The notes under the pieces are model-generated. The model had not been told where the DNA came from. It was given only the letters and a program-made list of their open reading frames with translations, and did no database searches. Shown one piece after another: positions 21,766 through 33,102 of a DNA stretch of 64,000 nt. Position 1 is the stretch's first letter. Each line of letters starts with the position of its first letter. The stretch spans positions 79,938,291 through 80,002,290 of the forward strand of contig CM043948.1 of NCBI GenBank assembly GCA_014529385.2, in the 5' to 3' direction. The DNA comes from Adiantum capillus-veneris (lineage: Eukaryota > Streptophyta > Polypodiopsida > Polypodiales > Pteridaceae). A program made the position numbers and the translations under genes.

Positions 21766-21773
21766 CCAAACCT

Positions 21774-22949
21774 ATGGGGATGCTCAAGGATCTTAAGATC
21801 AAAGTTCTAGGACACAAGGTACGACATACGTTCATTGTAATGGATTTCTCTAAACACCTTATGTCATATGAAATGATTTTAGGACGACCATTCATGAGGG
21901 AAGCACAAATGGTTCACGATTGGTCTAAAAATCATGTCTATTTGCAATTCCAAGACTCTGTCCTTAGAGTGGATTTGGTGACTGGTAAGGTACACCCCTT
22001 AGGGAGTAAAACCATTATTGATCATCGCTCTGACACCACAGTTCACTCGGCCCCACTACAATATTGTTACACTTGTAAGAAGGATACAGACATTGGCCAA
22101 GATTCTCCTTATATGGATATCCTACCTGGGATGACTGAGTCGGACAATGTGGATTGGGTCCACCTAGCAGCAACCATAGACACTTGGGGAAATAGGGGGA
22201 CGACCTGGGTAACACCTGAGGGGGATGAAATGCCTGTACCCTTAAATATGCTACAAGCAATGCATATCGCTTCCGACAAGACTCATCCTAATGTAACGAA
22301 GAAAACATACAAGTGGGTCCCTAAAGCTTCTTTAGTGACCATAGCTAGTGCTAAAAAACAGAAGCCTTGTAAGAAACGTACCACTTGCTCCAAGAAAAGT
22401 AAGAAAATGTTGCGATGGATACCTAAACAACTATTGGAAGCCCAAGGCTACTATCAAGGAAATGATCAAATCTGGGTGCCAAAACGTAGATTGTGCTCTT
22501 ACCTATCACCTAACCCAAGTGAGCCCAATCCCGTATCTCCAAAACGAATCAATGATCGTGGAAAGAAAAAAATCATAGAATGCTACACACCCGCTCCCGA
22601 GCTAGTTTGGGTACCAAAGAAAGAACGATTTGTTCCACCTAGCTCAGGAAGGGGGGAGTCCCATGAAGCTTCTAGATCCTCATGTAATACATCCATAGAG
22701 GTAAAAGCTTCTACACAGCCTCCATCTATAGTAGTGGACCTCCATGAAGCTACAAAAGAATCCACACCTCCCAGTGTTCAAGAATCACCTGATGAACCAC
22801 TTCAAGTTCGATCCTGGGAGAGTACCTTACCATCCTTGCAACTTGACGAGGCACCTAGGGTAATAGAAAACTACTGGCAAAAATCCTCACCTATTACCAA
22901 CTGGAACAATTGGTTTCAAAGGGTGACAAGCTCATTTCAAATGGTATGA
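21774..22949 (+). pseudogene. Second half of retropepsin-like domain and W-x-P-K tail
   Basis: In the +1-shifted frame the protease continues directly: K-P-M-G-M-L-K-D-L, F-I-V-M-D-F and M-I-L-G-R-P-F-M-R, the hydrophobic-Gly-Arg-Pro signature that ends retrotransposon proteases. After about residue 75 the homology to proteases ends. Residues ~175-285 hold four W-[VI]-P-K motifs (near 180, 214, 233 and 277) within Lys/Arg-rich sequence shared with copy 1. The reading stops at 22949 just before an AAGGGGGG tract. The tail function is unknown; because the motif is kept in two diverged copies it was probably under selection. Confidence 0.8.
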
Positions 22950-24582
22950 TCTACCCAAGGAAGGGGGGAGTGTTTGTGGACATCCATCATTCACTTGCTT
23001 CCCTCTCAACCTTTCTCCCTGACCTCTATATCTCCCAATCTTAGGGAATGTACATATAAAGCTTTATACTAACAAAAAAAATAAAAATAAAGAGCAAGAG
23101 CAATTAGCAAACGAGTATGCACCTTAAAAGTCAAAACATTGACTCAGACCTACACATGTCACATCTGGTACAGTGAAACAGAAACCTATGCCATAAAACA
23201 CCTTTGATCCTCATCACTTGAGTGATGGAGGGTAGGTAAGATTAGTACGATAGGAGTGTTTCTGTTTTAGAGTTGAGAGATTAGCAAAGTTCTCTTTTCC
23301 CACTAATGTGCCTCCTGGAGGTATTCCTTTTGTTTCCTAGTGTGTACAGGAGCGTGTTGCTATTGATAGGATTTGGACCTTCATGGAACCTTTCTCTCGT
23401 TCACACTTCAAATCAAGCGCGACCATCAACACAAACAGGTGTTTTATGTCCATTAGCATTGTCCTTATCTTTTTGCATCCATGTTTGTCTGCTTTAATTG
23501 TGATTGGTAGCATAATATTCAGCGCATTGGCTTAGTATCAAACATTTAATTCAATGTAATGTTTTGTCATAATCATTTTTCTAGGTGTAAAAATCAAGCA
23601 GTCCGACTAAGCTAGTTTGACCAAGCTAGGTATTAGAAATCTTCTCTTAATACCATGGGGAATGCCTTCCTAATAAACAATGGTTACTTAGGTTCTTAAT
23701 CCGATTTAGGCAGCATTGTGTGAAATGTACTAGAGCTTTCTAGTGGGCTTAACCCTATTGACCTTTAGCTTAAGTATTATAAAGGGAGTTTACTAATGTG
23801 ATGAGCCTGGGGAGGGTAACAGTGTTATATGACCCCCCAAAGTTACAAAATTAAAATGCTGAAAATGAACAAACAAAAAATCAAAGTGCCACAATGTAAA
23901 ATTTTAAGCTGGAAGAGAAATCCCTGCTTAAATTGGTACTTCACTCACATGTATCGCCTATGGTACTAGAGCCCTAGAGGTTCCCAGTGTGGGCGCTTTT
24001 CCTTGAAAAGCAAAAAACCCAAGGCATACAAAATAAGCACACACATCATAATTGAATCAATGTGAAAAGACTTTGGGGGGTCAAAGAAAAAGTAATCAGT
24101 CAGGCGATGATTTCATGAGAAATTCCTTTTATGGTAGCTTAACTACAAGGTCTTCTAGATATAGCCTCTAGTCAGCCCTCGAACATGGATACTTGGCTCT
24201 CGCGATTAAACAACTTAATTGACCACAGATAATTAAGAAGCTTAGCCATGGTATTAATATTCGATCTCCAGTGCCTTTCGACCGTCAAATTAGCGACCCC
24301 AGACTTGTTTAATTTTTTACCTTTACATCTGTTTATGCATTTGATTACATTGCAATTTAATGTTCATTGCTACCAAATTGTTTGAAATTCTTTTACCAAT
24401 CAATTTGTCTACCTAAAACTGCATATGCTTTTTAAGAGAATGCAATTATTGTGCCAATGTTGTTTGATTTTGCAGTGATTGAAGAAGGCTACGCACATCC
24501 ATGTCGACTGCTCTCCTATCTCGACGAACGAGCTTCAACTGGATAGCTTCCGAGGACGGAATCTACATCAGCAAGGGGGGCA
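22950..24582 (+). other. 3' untranslated region of copy 2, with polypurine tract
   Basis: No gene was seen; the 143-residue ORF found here in copy 1 is absent. Purine tracts occur right after the stop (about 22958-22970) and at 24571-24582 (GCAAGGGGGGCA) immediately before the 3' LTR; the latter is the expected plus-strand primer. The conserved block near 23949-24008 matches 2341-2400. Confidence 0.65.
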
Positions 24583-25168
24583 TGTTAACCCTCACGGCTC
24601 ACGGACACCCCATCACCTACGACGGACGTGTATTATGTATTTGGTAGAGTCAGGTACCGGGCTTGTCGGACCAATAGGAAAAGGGTAAGAGTGATCGCCG
24701 ATGAGAGGCGCACTCTAACTGGGACATTCAAGGGATTAGTTGGCTAAGCATGGGCGCCCAAGTGTGAATGGGGTGAGCTCATATAAAAGCCAACTAAACC
24801 TAAATTTTACTCATTCTCTCATTTGTGCAATAGAAGAGTGCTCTTGCTCCATCTCCATCTCCATCTTCTTCTTCTTCACCTCCTTGTGTGTGTGTGTATG
24901 TGAGAGAGAGAGAGAGAGGGAGAGTGTGTGTGCGATCGAGCATTACGAAGGCACGACGGCGGCGAAGCGGTTGAACGCGGCACGACTGCAGCTTCTTCTT
25001 CATCGCGGCGAGGAATCCACCACGAAGGCGAGCGTAGAGCGGTGAGTGACACACCCTTTGCTCTCTTGAGCTTGCTAGTTTAGGCTTGTTGTGTGTTTGG
25101 AGCCATTGTGGCTCGCACACGGTGTATTGACAAGTCCCTTGCTTCGACAGTGCGGCAAGGAGCGCACA
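24583..25168 (+). repeat. 3' LTR of copy 2
   Basis: 586 bp, TGTTAACC to GCGCACA, paired with 16148-16734 and followed by the TAACC target duplication at 25169-25173. Confidence 0.95.
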
Positions 25169-25779
25169 TAACCTAACTAACTTAACTTAACTTAACCTAA
25201 CGTATAAGATAGCATAACCTAACGTATAACTTAACCTAAAAAACCTTAACTTAACCTAACCTAATGTATAAGATAACTTAACCTAACATAACCTAAACTT
25301 AACATAAAACATAAACGCAATTTTTTCAAAACAAGATTTTTTCATAAACCAAAACGAAAAAATTTCATTATTCAAAATGAACTTTCACATCATAAACCAT
25401 AATTTTTTTTAAAGCATTCAAAGTTTAAAGCATGAAATTTTTTTTATTAATATACAAATTTATTAAAATAAATTTAATATACATTTAGAGGTTCGAGCAC
25501 TCATATTCGTCCTATTTGAGCAAGTAAAAGAAGTTGTAAATGTTCTCGAACCTGCAAAAACGCACACAAAAACACAAAGTTAAACCCTAAACCATAAATC
25601 TGTAAGTAAACATGAAAACAATCTCACCTTAGTGTTATGGGCTAACCCACAAGCAAAATTAGCACTTCCGATAGCTTGTTTCGCATCAGATCTGTTAGAG
25701 GTGAGGAAAGAGAGAGCTTGAGAAAAGGCACAAAAAGAAGAGAAATGCGTAGAGAAAGCCCGCGGTTTCGTTTTTTGCA
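25169..25779. other. Degenerate CTTAAC/CCTAA repeat and AT-rich spacer of CACTA-1
   Basis: 25169-25310 continues the CTTAAC/CCTAAC repeat that begins left of the retrotransposon. The rest is AT-rich without recognisable genes. Confidence 0.6.
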
Positions 25780-26003
25780 GGTACCGTCGATACAAAAATC
25801 GGTATAGGCATCCGAAAACGCGCCGAAACGAACGTCGGAAAGTGCATGCACGCTGATGTCGGAATAGGCGTCAAAATTTTGAAAATCAAATTTTTTTAAA
25901 ACTTTAGCTCTCTGCATACATACTTACACATATACCGACGCCCACCAGTGACGTCGATAATGTGACGCCGGAATTTAAGTGACCTCTTGTATTAGTTGTA
26001 GTG
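25780..26003. repeat. CACTA-1 right terminal and subterminal repeats
   Basis: Ends GTTGTAGTG, the complement of the left CACTACAAC, with ACCGACG, GTCGGAA and GACGCC units in the preceding 220 bases. Confidence 0.7.
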
Positions 26004-27466
26004 CCAGCTTGGTTTTTTGCGGTCTAAACGGTCTTGATTTTTTATCCCGGGAATTTGAGAGTGCAACAAGATGAAGGGGAATTAAAGTCAATAATGCTGA
26101 CAGCCAGTTTACGGGTGGGAGGAAGAGGGAGGGCTTCTTGTTGTTAAAAAGCGAGTTTGTTGATTTTTCCTGAATAGAGTTGAGTTTAGTGTTGAGCTTC
26201 TTTCATGTCGAGTGAGAACCTTTGTTGAATTTGACATTGTAATGAGCTTGGTTGAGCTCATTGTCGTGAACAAAATTTGTTAACTATTGATCCTGGTTGA
26301 GCTTTGTGGTGAGCCTTGACCTCCCTCCTTCCCACATGCATGAGCTTGCAGCTTGGTTGAGCTTTGTGGTGAGCCTTGCCCTCCCTCCTTCTCACACGCA
26401 TGAGCTCAGAGCTCAGACTTCATCCATGCAACGCAAACCAGTTGCGAGCTAGTGCATGTGGGAAATGGGAGGATTTTTTTTTTTATGTTGGATAACAGAG
26501 TACATATGCAAGTTTTGATTGCGAGCTGGGTATTTTTTATAATGTTCGATAATCGCGTAGAGAGTAAGACAGGACGCCAAGCAGATCTTCTGATCACAAT
26601 TCCCGGCTACCCTCAGAAGGTGGACTGGTTCGCAATTCACTGATCTTGATGAAGGTTTGAGATCAGGCCTGGCTTTGGCCACCCTCCACAATCGTACACT
26701 GCACTACACTCACCTACAAGTGCCACGGTACCATGCATGTGATGGCCAGCTTCTTACACTCATCGCCCGATATTGCCGTACCTTAGAGGAGCTTCGCATT
26801 AGCGGACGCCTTTGTTATCCCCACATCAGGCTTCCTGTACCCGTTGACCTCTTGCTCTTGCAGCCAAGTGATGGGAAGCCCTTGCGTGTGCCTTGCTGGC
26901 CATACGTACCCACGTGCGTGCTAATGCCGCGGCTGAGCCGCCGAGTTCCCGTTCCCCCACGTGGCAAAAACGTTGCAGCCTTTTTGCTTTGGTCAACTTT
27001 GTGACTGTGAACAAGCTTAACCTTAAGCAAAACCCAAATGCATATCTCTCTCTCTCTCTCTCTCTCTCTCTAACTAAGATGAGCCCCCAGTTTCTCAGAG
27101 ATTCTCGGACACCATTTTTGAGAAAGCGCACACAAAGTCTTATGGTTGCATCTAAAAAAAGGTCAAGAAACAACCTAATAGGCTTTGTGAGTAGAGTAGG
27201 TTTCGGAGGCCGTGCTTTTGAATGGGACAGGAGCAAATTGGGGAAGAGGTCAAAGGGGGGCCCTCTCAAAGGGTACACACATGACAGAGGCTTCAGAGGT
27301 AAAGGGTTGTCTCCTCGAAGGTAGGAAACTACCACAGAAGGCGTTTTCCGCACAAGTGCAAGCTCTTGCCGAAGAAATCGCCCTCTCTCTACTCCCTTAA
27401 AAGATTCCACTCAAAAACAAGAAAATTGATGCGCTAATCTATAGCGCATAATGACAGGCAATTACG
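26004..27466. other. Spacer between CACTA-1 and CACTA-2
   Basis: Contains a two-copy 60-bp tandem repeat (26293-26412, GTTGAGCTTTGTGGTGAGCC), a plus-strand open frame at 26657-27004 whose product is unassigned (a short L-x-x-L-x-I-S-G segment looks faintly leucine-rich-repeat-like), a (CT)n run at 27043-27072, and a segment at 27107-27190 closely matching 5226-5305. The last three bases (27464-27466, ACG) are the CACTA-2 target duplication. No gene can be firmly supported. Confidence 0.45.
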
Positions 27467-27660
27467 CACTATAAAAAAAAGGGGACCTTCGACGCAGGTT
27501 TCGACGCATTCCGTCGAAAAGTCCGTCGATATACGCGTCCCTACGAAACCATCGCTATATGCGTCGATATACGCATCGAAAGGTAGTATTATCGACGCGT
27601 ATTTCGACGAGCTTAGCGACGCACATAGCGACGACCATAACAGAAAAAAAATTTGTTGGG
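27467..27660. repeat. CACTA-2 left terminal and subterminal repeats
   Basis: CACTATAAAAAAAAGGGG followed by eight or so TCGACGC/GCGTCGA units in both orientations. Only the outer CACTA is shared precisely with the right end, so the terminal repeat proper is very short. Confidence 0.75.
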
Positions 27661-27899
27661 CAGAGGACAGGCAACTTGACCTGTGCCCAATGAAAAGATG
27701 GACATAGCCACAACCAGACTGCCTGTTCTCTATCCAAGAAAGCGAGCAGCACCAAAATCAATCGTGCTCCTGCAGAAATTTCGGCAGAGTTCCCTTCGTT
27801 TTTACATAAACTTTTCAAAAAAAAACCATATCATGTATACGCCTCCTACATGCTATCCATGTAGGATCTCACATGAGATTTAAGGCCAATGAAAGAAAT

Positions 27900-28240
27900 G
27901 AAATGAACTTTGTGCAAAACCATAACCGTACCAACTTAAAAGCATAACCATAACGAACTTAATTTGTGCAAAACCATAACCAAATTAAAACCATAACCGG
28001 CCATAACCACTTTGATCAAAACCATAATGCAGATAACCATAACCATAAATAAAATTAACAATAACCATAAGCATAACCAGAAAGTTAAACATAACCATAA
28101 ACAAAACAAGAATCATAACAATGTCTATACAAAAATAGGAGAAATAACCATGTCTATACAATGACAATGACAATAACCATAACCATAAGGAAAACAATAA
28201 CTGTCTGAATAATACCATAACCATATATATCTATACAAAA
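27900..28240. repeat. Degenerate CATAAC hexamer repeat of CACTA-2
   Basis: About 340 bases of imperfect ACCATAACCATAA units, the counterpart of 9806-10170 in CACTA-1. Confidence 0.75.
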
Positions 28241-28629
28241 AGAGACACAAAAGCGTGTCTGTGTCTGACAAAGCATATATATGAAATCCGGTCTACTGAT
28301 GACTAGGCGTCACAATCTGCACATAGGACAAGTCACAAAATTAGTATTGATATTACTTCACATAAACTTAATTAAATCAACTCACACATATTAACGTCGC
28401 ACCTCAAGCGATCAGCGAGACTCTAAGGCCTCCCAGTCTACAGGCTCTCCTGAAGCATCGAGATCATTCAATACTTCATAGATACCTCTGGGATATCTAT
28501 CTGTCTCCTCCTGGCCTGTCGGGGCTCGATGCATCGCAAGATTCTGCGTTTATACAAAGATCAAAGTAATAAGAATACAAGATTCATCGCGTTTTCAAAA
28601 CGCCATAGTTAGGATTGGATTAGAAACTC

Positions 28630-29490
28630 ACAAACTCATAGCGAAAGGTGTCGAAGCCTCCTCTGCCAAGATGAGATGTCCCCCTGGTTATCTGTCGTAT
28701 CTGCGCGGCCTGACACTACTGTCTGAAACGCGTGTCCGATGTCCGCTCATCCTCCGTGATCTGAAGCCACGTCTCGTGTGGGATACCCGAAGGCTTCGGC
28801 GAGCCGGTCCTGAAAGTCTGTTGAGCTGCATCTCGTCGATGTTTCATGGTGTCCCGTGCAACACCCTTGATCCACCTCCTCGGAACAGCCTTTGAACCTA
28901 GAGCAGGCTGGTACTCTCTCAGGATGGTCTCTACTATGTAACTGACTTTATCATCATCCTGCTCAAGCCAAGGCGTCAGAATGCTGGTCGAAAACTGCAG
29001 CTCCGCGAGCTGCGAATTCGATGTCTCATCTCAGTTCCGACTCTATCTATGTCAACAGAACCATCTGCCCGTACAGTATAGAGCTTGGAGGCACTAGGAT
29101 TGTGTGTTCCCCAAGATGTCCGAGGTGTGCCAAGAGGTGTGTAGAGAGGTGTGCCTGGGTAGGACGGGGATCGTGAGCGAGGAGGGGTCGAAGCATCTGT
29201 GGACCCTCCTCCACAGCAACCACCACCTCCATCTGACAATCGTCGAGATCGGCGAGTGCGCCTGTGCTACGGAGGTGAGGACGTACCCGCCTCTGCCGCA
29301 CCCCTAGGTGTCGAATAGGCGTCGGACCCTCGGGTGTGAAGCCCGGAGGCATAGTACCCGTGCCTCTGGCTACCCAGTACTGAGAAAAGCCTCTACCATC
29401 TGACTAGGCGTCATCCGTGTGACGAAGCCCATGAATGCATCTACACTCATAGAAGTGGGATCTGGAAACTGGTATGCCATACTAAAGTCC
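28630..29490 (-). pseudogene. TNPA-like (Transposase_24-type) gene of CACTA-2
   Basis: The minus-strand translation, through a few stops, begins M-A-Y-Q-F-P-D-P and has Gln/Met-rich and Pro/Arg-rich segments, then W-I-K-G-V-A-R-D...R-R-D-A-A-Q-Q-T-F, E-T-W-L-Q-I-T, and near 28660 S-H-L-G-R-G-G-F-D-T-F-R-Y-E-F. The order (basic region, W motif, then a G-G-x-D element) matches the CACTA-1 counterpart and the second, repeat-binding protein of plant CACTA elements. It lies about 100 bases downstream of the transposase stop and in the same orientation, as usual. Introns may explain some breaks; splice sites were not resolved. Confidence 0.6.
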
Positions 29491-29587
29491 TGCACAAAGA
29501 AAGTAAAATAAAGCGTTAGAACGCCTTTGTTTAAATTAACTTTAAGCTTAATTTTAAATCAACGTCTTCACACAAACACTTACAGGC

Positions 29588-30983
29588 CTAGGCCTCGATG
29601 AGTGAGGCATCATCGATAAGATCTTGCACCGTATCATCGTCTATCTCTAATTGTAAACATAACTCTGCCCCAACTCGTTCTGGCAGATTGTCTTCATCCA
29701 TTGCATCTTCATCTACAAGTGTCAATTCTGCCTCGTCTACGTCATCCCTTGTATATCTGTCAGCTTCCTCTACCATACCTTTGTCCTCCTCATCTAATGT
29801 CACAGTAGTATGGACGTCGTCTGACCGACTTTCCTCCAGGAGCTCTTGCCCTTCAAATACTTGTTTATTTCTTGGAGCAACCTGAACCACAAACCACCAT
29901 TGTCGCTCTCGAGGGTCCAGTACAAAGACCACTTGCTCGCAATGTTCGGGGAGATCAAATGTGTCACTCGCATCTGTCCAAACCTTTGTAGAATCTATTT
30001 GCACAAGCTTGTTTCCATCTCTGCGTACCGTTGCATTGCGACCAGAAGTAATCACCTTGAACCACTTCACATCCAACAAAAACATCTCAAACCGCCTGAA
30101 GCTGACTTTCAGGATATCTGACACCAGACCACAGTAATCCAAGTTGCTAGTGATCTCATTTCGTGTCTCTGGCACTGGCCGTGCTCTTTTGCATGAAACT
30201 AACCATTACCCCACTGTCAAACGTGTTTCTTATGTTGTCAATTTGTTGTGTTCTGAAATGCTTTCCATGCGACCACAGTGCCATGTATGTATGATACTTC
30301 CAGTCACATCCAATAGCCAGCTCCCTCTTCTAGAGATATTGGTTCTCCGATCTGTCGAGCTACTCTCACTATCTTGTCCAACCATGCCGTTGTAGGGAAT
30401 TCAGGTAGAGGAGCAAGATAGTCTGGCAAGGGTAAGCCTCTAGTCGTTCGGCTTCGCCTGAAATCGTGTCGATCCCTATTGCGTCTCTCTTTCTCTTCTT
30501 CGTACCTTTCAAGCCATTTTTGCATCGGCGCTGAATTTAGTATACATAACTTCATGATCTTTTCTCGCATGGCGTCGTTCATTTTCTTCAGCACCCCTTG
30601 CCCTTGCGGCTCCTCTCCCACCAGTCTTGCATCCTCCTCATCGCTCCATAGTCGCGGCATTTCTGGGTCAGAAACGGATAAAAATTCGGTCATCAAGACA
30701 AGAGACTCTTGCACTAGCCATCCTTCTGCCATGCTCCCCTCTGGACGCGCTTTTTGGTGAACAAAACCCTTAAGTGTTTTCATGAACCGCTCTAGAAAGA
30801 ACATCCAACGTCTGTGGATTGTACCTGCCACTGCAACCTCATCTACTACATGGACGAGCAAGTGCATTTGGATAGTTAGGCACCTCATGGTTAGATACTT
30901 CTCAATCATGCAAACTGCCTCAATGGAGTTAGCCCTTGCGACTGCAATAGATTCCTCCCGTATCTCCTTGGAGAGATCCACCG
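29588..30983 (-). pseudogene. CACTA-2 transposase, C-terminal half (DUF4218 end and DUF4216)
   Basis: From 30983 downward the minus strand encodes the rest of DUF4218: M-H-L-L-V-H-V-V-D-E, R-W-M-F-F-L-E-R-F-M-K-T-L-K and K-A-R-P-E-G-S-M-A-E-G. It then runs through Q-I-D-N-I-R-N-T-F-D-S-G-V-M-V and, after a frame change near 30175, DUF4216: D-Y-C-G-L-V-S-D-I-L-K-V-S-F, D-V-K-W-F-K and H-C-E-Q-V-V-F-V-L-D-P, and ends in a long acidic tail of about 80 residues. It joins 36627 on the other side of the nested retrotransposon, with the reading frame offset by one. DUF4218/4216 accompany TNP2 in plant CACTA transposases; their biochemical role is not settled. Confidence 0.88.
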
Positions 30984-32182
30984 TGTAACATTTAATGGCT
31001 TAAAAACTTGTGTGTAGCGGAAATTAGCATGAACATAGTGGGCATTTCATTAGAATAGATTCCTAATGAGAATTACAAGAGTGCTTGGTTGGAGAGAGTA
31101 ACAAAAAGCATAACACCTAGTTAGATATAGCATGAACAATACTTTCAAAAGAGAGAGAAATTAAGCTATTGACAACAGTTGAGGACCGGATTTGCATGGA
31201 GCCGGTCCCCCCTCCAAAAGGCTTTGTATTATGGTTTCTCCCATCAAGAGAGACATTGTACAATACAATTCTTTGTGTTCCTTCAAGACTAGCTAGTGCA
31301 ATGAAGATGAAAGCTTCATGCACTAAGCAAAACACTTAGCAAACACAACTTAAATTATCCCCGGTCTCAGACCCAAGACCTCACACACCTTCGAAGATGG
31401 TGAGAGCTAGCAGGGTATGAGAGTAGATTGAGAGGAAGAAGGAGTATCTTACGAGAAAGATGTACATCTCCTCACATAATCACTCATATTAGCATAGCTT
31501 AGCTTAGTAATTAGCATGGTAGAGGAGATGAGCATGCATTGAAGCTTGGCTCTTGGTTGGATTTGCATCACAAAGCCAACAGTCGTTGGTGTAGGCCTCC
31601 CTTCTCACAAGCTTGGAGTAGGTGGTAAGCTTTCCATTAAAGCTTGAGAAGGAGAGAGAGTCTTCTTTACTTCACACATGAGATTGTGTCAGTGTGTGTG
31701 TGATAATGCCTTGCAAAAATCAGCCCCCTCTCTCTCTTGGGCGAGCCCTCTTTCTATTTTGCTCATGCTCTACCCTCATTGGACATCACCAAGTCAAGCC
31801 AATGACTATTAAGCAGCATAATTGATAGCCTTCTGACATGTGTCCCCCTTTTCCCTTTTGTGAGAGCTTTAGGTAATTTAATAATTCAACTAAACTCTCA
31901 TTGGACCCCTTTGCCTCCTGGCCAATAGGAATCAGGCAAGCCATTGGGCTGTTGAATGCTCATTGGACCCCTTGGGAGACTGTCCAATAGTCATCTAGGA
32001 GACTTAATTCTCATTGGTTCTTTTATTAAGTGTTTTTAAATTAATTAAACTAGATTTACTCTAGCCTAATTCTCATTGGTCCACCTCCAAGGCCATCCAA
32101 TAAGAATTGGGTACATGCACCTTGTGGGCATCAGGGCTAGGGAGCTGACATGTGTCCCTCATTCCCTTTGTGTAAAGGGAGC

Positions 32183-32240
<58 letters not shown>

Positions 32241-32612
32241 CTTTCTCTCTCATCCCCTACTCCCAAGGCTCGCCCCCTCCTATGTAGGGATTTGTAAAGA
32301 CTTTTTGGGTCACACACAAAGCATCCCCTAGGGTTGACCTTTGGAAACAACCTTTGAATTTTGGAACCTGAGCATTTTGGAAGTCTTAATGGGCTGAACC
32401 TTAGGGTCTTTTTAGCCCATTGTTTCACATGGCTCTTTTGCAGATGGCCCCCCTTTTGGATCCCTATTTTCCCTCCTTTGGATCCCTACAGTGGTCGGTC
32501 TGCTAGCTTAACCAATATTCTAGCTTTTTCTCCCCTAGCACTTCCCCACATCAAATGATCAGTTTAATATGAGAAAATCATTTAGGAGAATTAGATATTG
32601 ATTATTATGACA
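30984..32612 (-). repeat. 3' LTR of the nested gypsy element
   Basis: 1629-bp LTR containing a (GT)n run of about 56 bases near 32184-32239. Repeats 34947-36621. Confidence 0.95.
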
Positions 32613-33102
32613 TTACCTCTGTCTTGAAATCGTAGTCTTCCTCGACTATGGTGTATAGAAGATAAAGCATATTCATGAGTCCTTTTCTTAGCGGGTAGAG
32701 GATCCCTATGTTACCCTACGACATCATTCCACAATGGATGACTAGTCCATTTGGCGCTTAAGAGCCTGAGGCTGCCGCAAGCATGTCTGCACATTAGTCC
32801 TATCAGTCTTCCATAGTAGAGTGACAAGCTCTACTTGGTGTTTGGGAGACGTCGTCTCCACAAACTTGATCTAAGCATGCATACTACTTCATTTTTGTGC
32901 ACAATAAAGAAAAAGAGAGTCATATAAGACAAAAAACTTTGTTCATTTTTAACATTTTGTACATTTGCTTACTCTTGGGAAGCATTGTAAGCATTGACAA
33001 GGTTTAGGTTATCCTTTAATTGTATTCCTTGCATCCATCTAGCATCTTCAAAAGGATAATTCCTAAACTTAATAAGATATCATCGGATAGTCTTACCGCC
33101 TC

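Larger units (their letters stand above)
16148..25168 (+). mobile_element. Complete non-autonomous gag-protease LTR retrotransposon (copy 2)
   Basis: Two LTRs (16148-16734 and 24583-25168) both run TGTTAACC...GCGCACA and differ by roughly a dozen substitutions besides microsatellite length, so about 98% identical by eye. The 5-bp target duplication TAACC is at 16143-16147 and 25169-25173. A tRNA-Asp-type primer site follows the left LTR and a purine tract precedes the right one. The 7.8-kb interior encodes gag with four zinc knuckles, a retropepsin-like domain and a W-x-P-K-rich tail. No reverse transcriptase, RNase H or integrase is present, so it must use enzymes from another element. Confidence 0.95.
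9393..26003 (-). mobile_element. CACTA (En/Spm) transposon CACTA-1, defective, with nested LTR element
   Basis: The left end starts CACTACAAC at 9393 and the right end closes with GTTGTAGTG at 26003, giving matching 9-base terminal inverted repeats. Both ends carry multiple ACCGACG/CGTCGGT subterminal repeats. Inside, on the minus strand, lie the TNP2-like transposase remnant (13249-11454) and a TNPA-like remnant (11301-10423), the usual CACTA gene pair and order. A 9.0-kb LTR retrotransposon occupies 16148-25168; without it the element is about 7.6 kb. No 3-bp target duplication is seen (GTT on the left, CCA on the right), so one end may have been rearranged. Confidence 0.8.

Noticed and set aside
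26657-27004. Leucine-rich-repeat or F-box protein exon
   Set aside because: Only one weak LxxLxISG segment; no repeated LRR unit and no splice-joined partner, so not called as a gene.
26826-27410. 194-residue minus-strand frame
   Set aside because: Arg/Glu run comes from the (CT)n tract; no family resemblance and biased composition.
29598-29885. Ser-rich plus-strand frame
   Set aside because: Antisense of the acidic tail of the CACTA-2 transposase.
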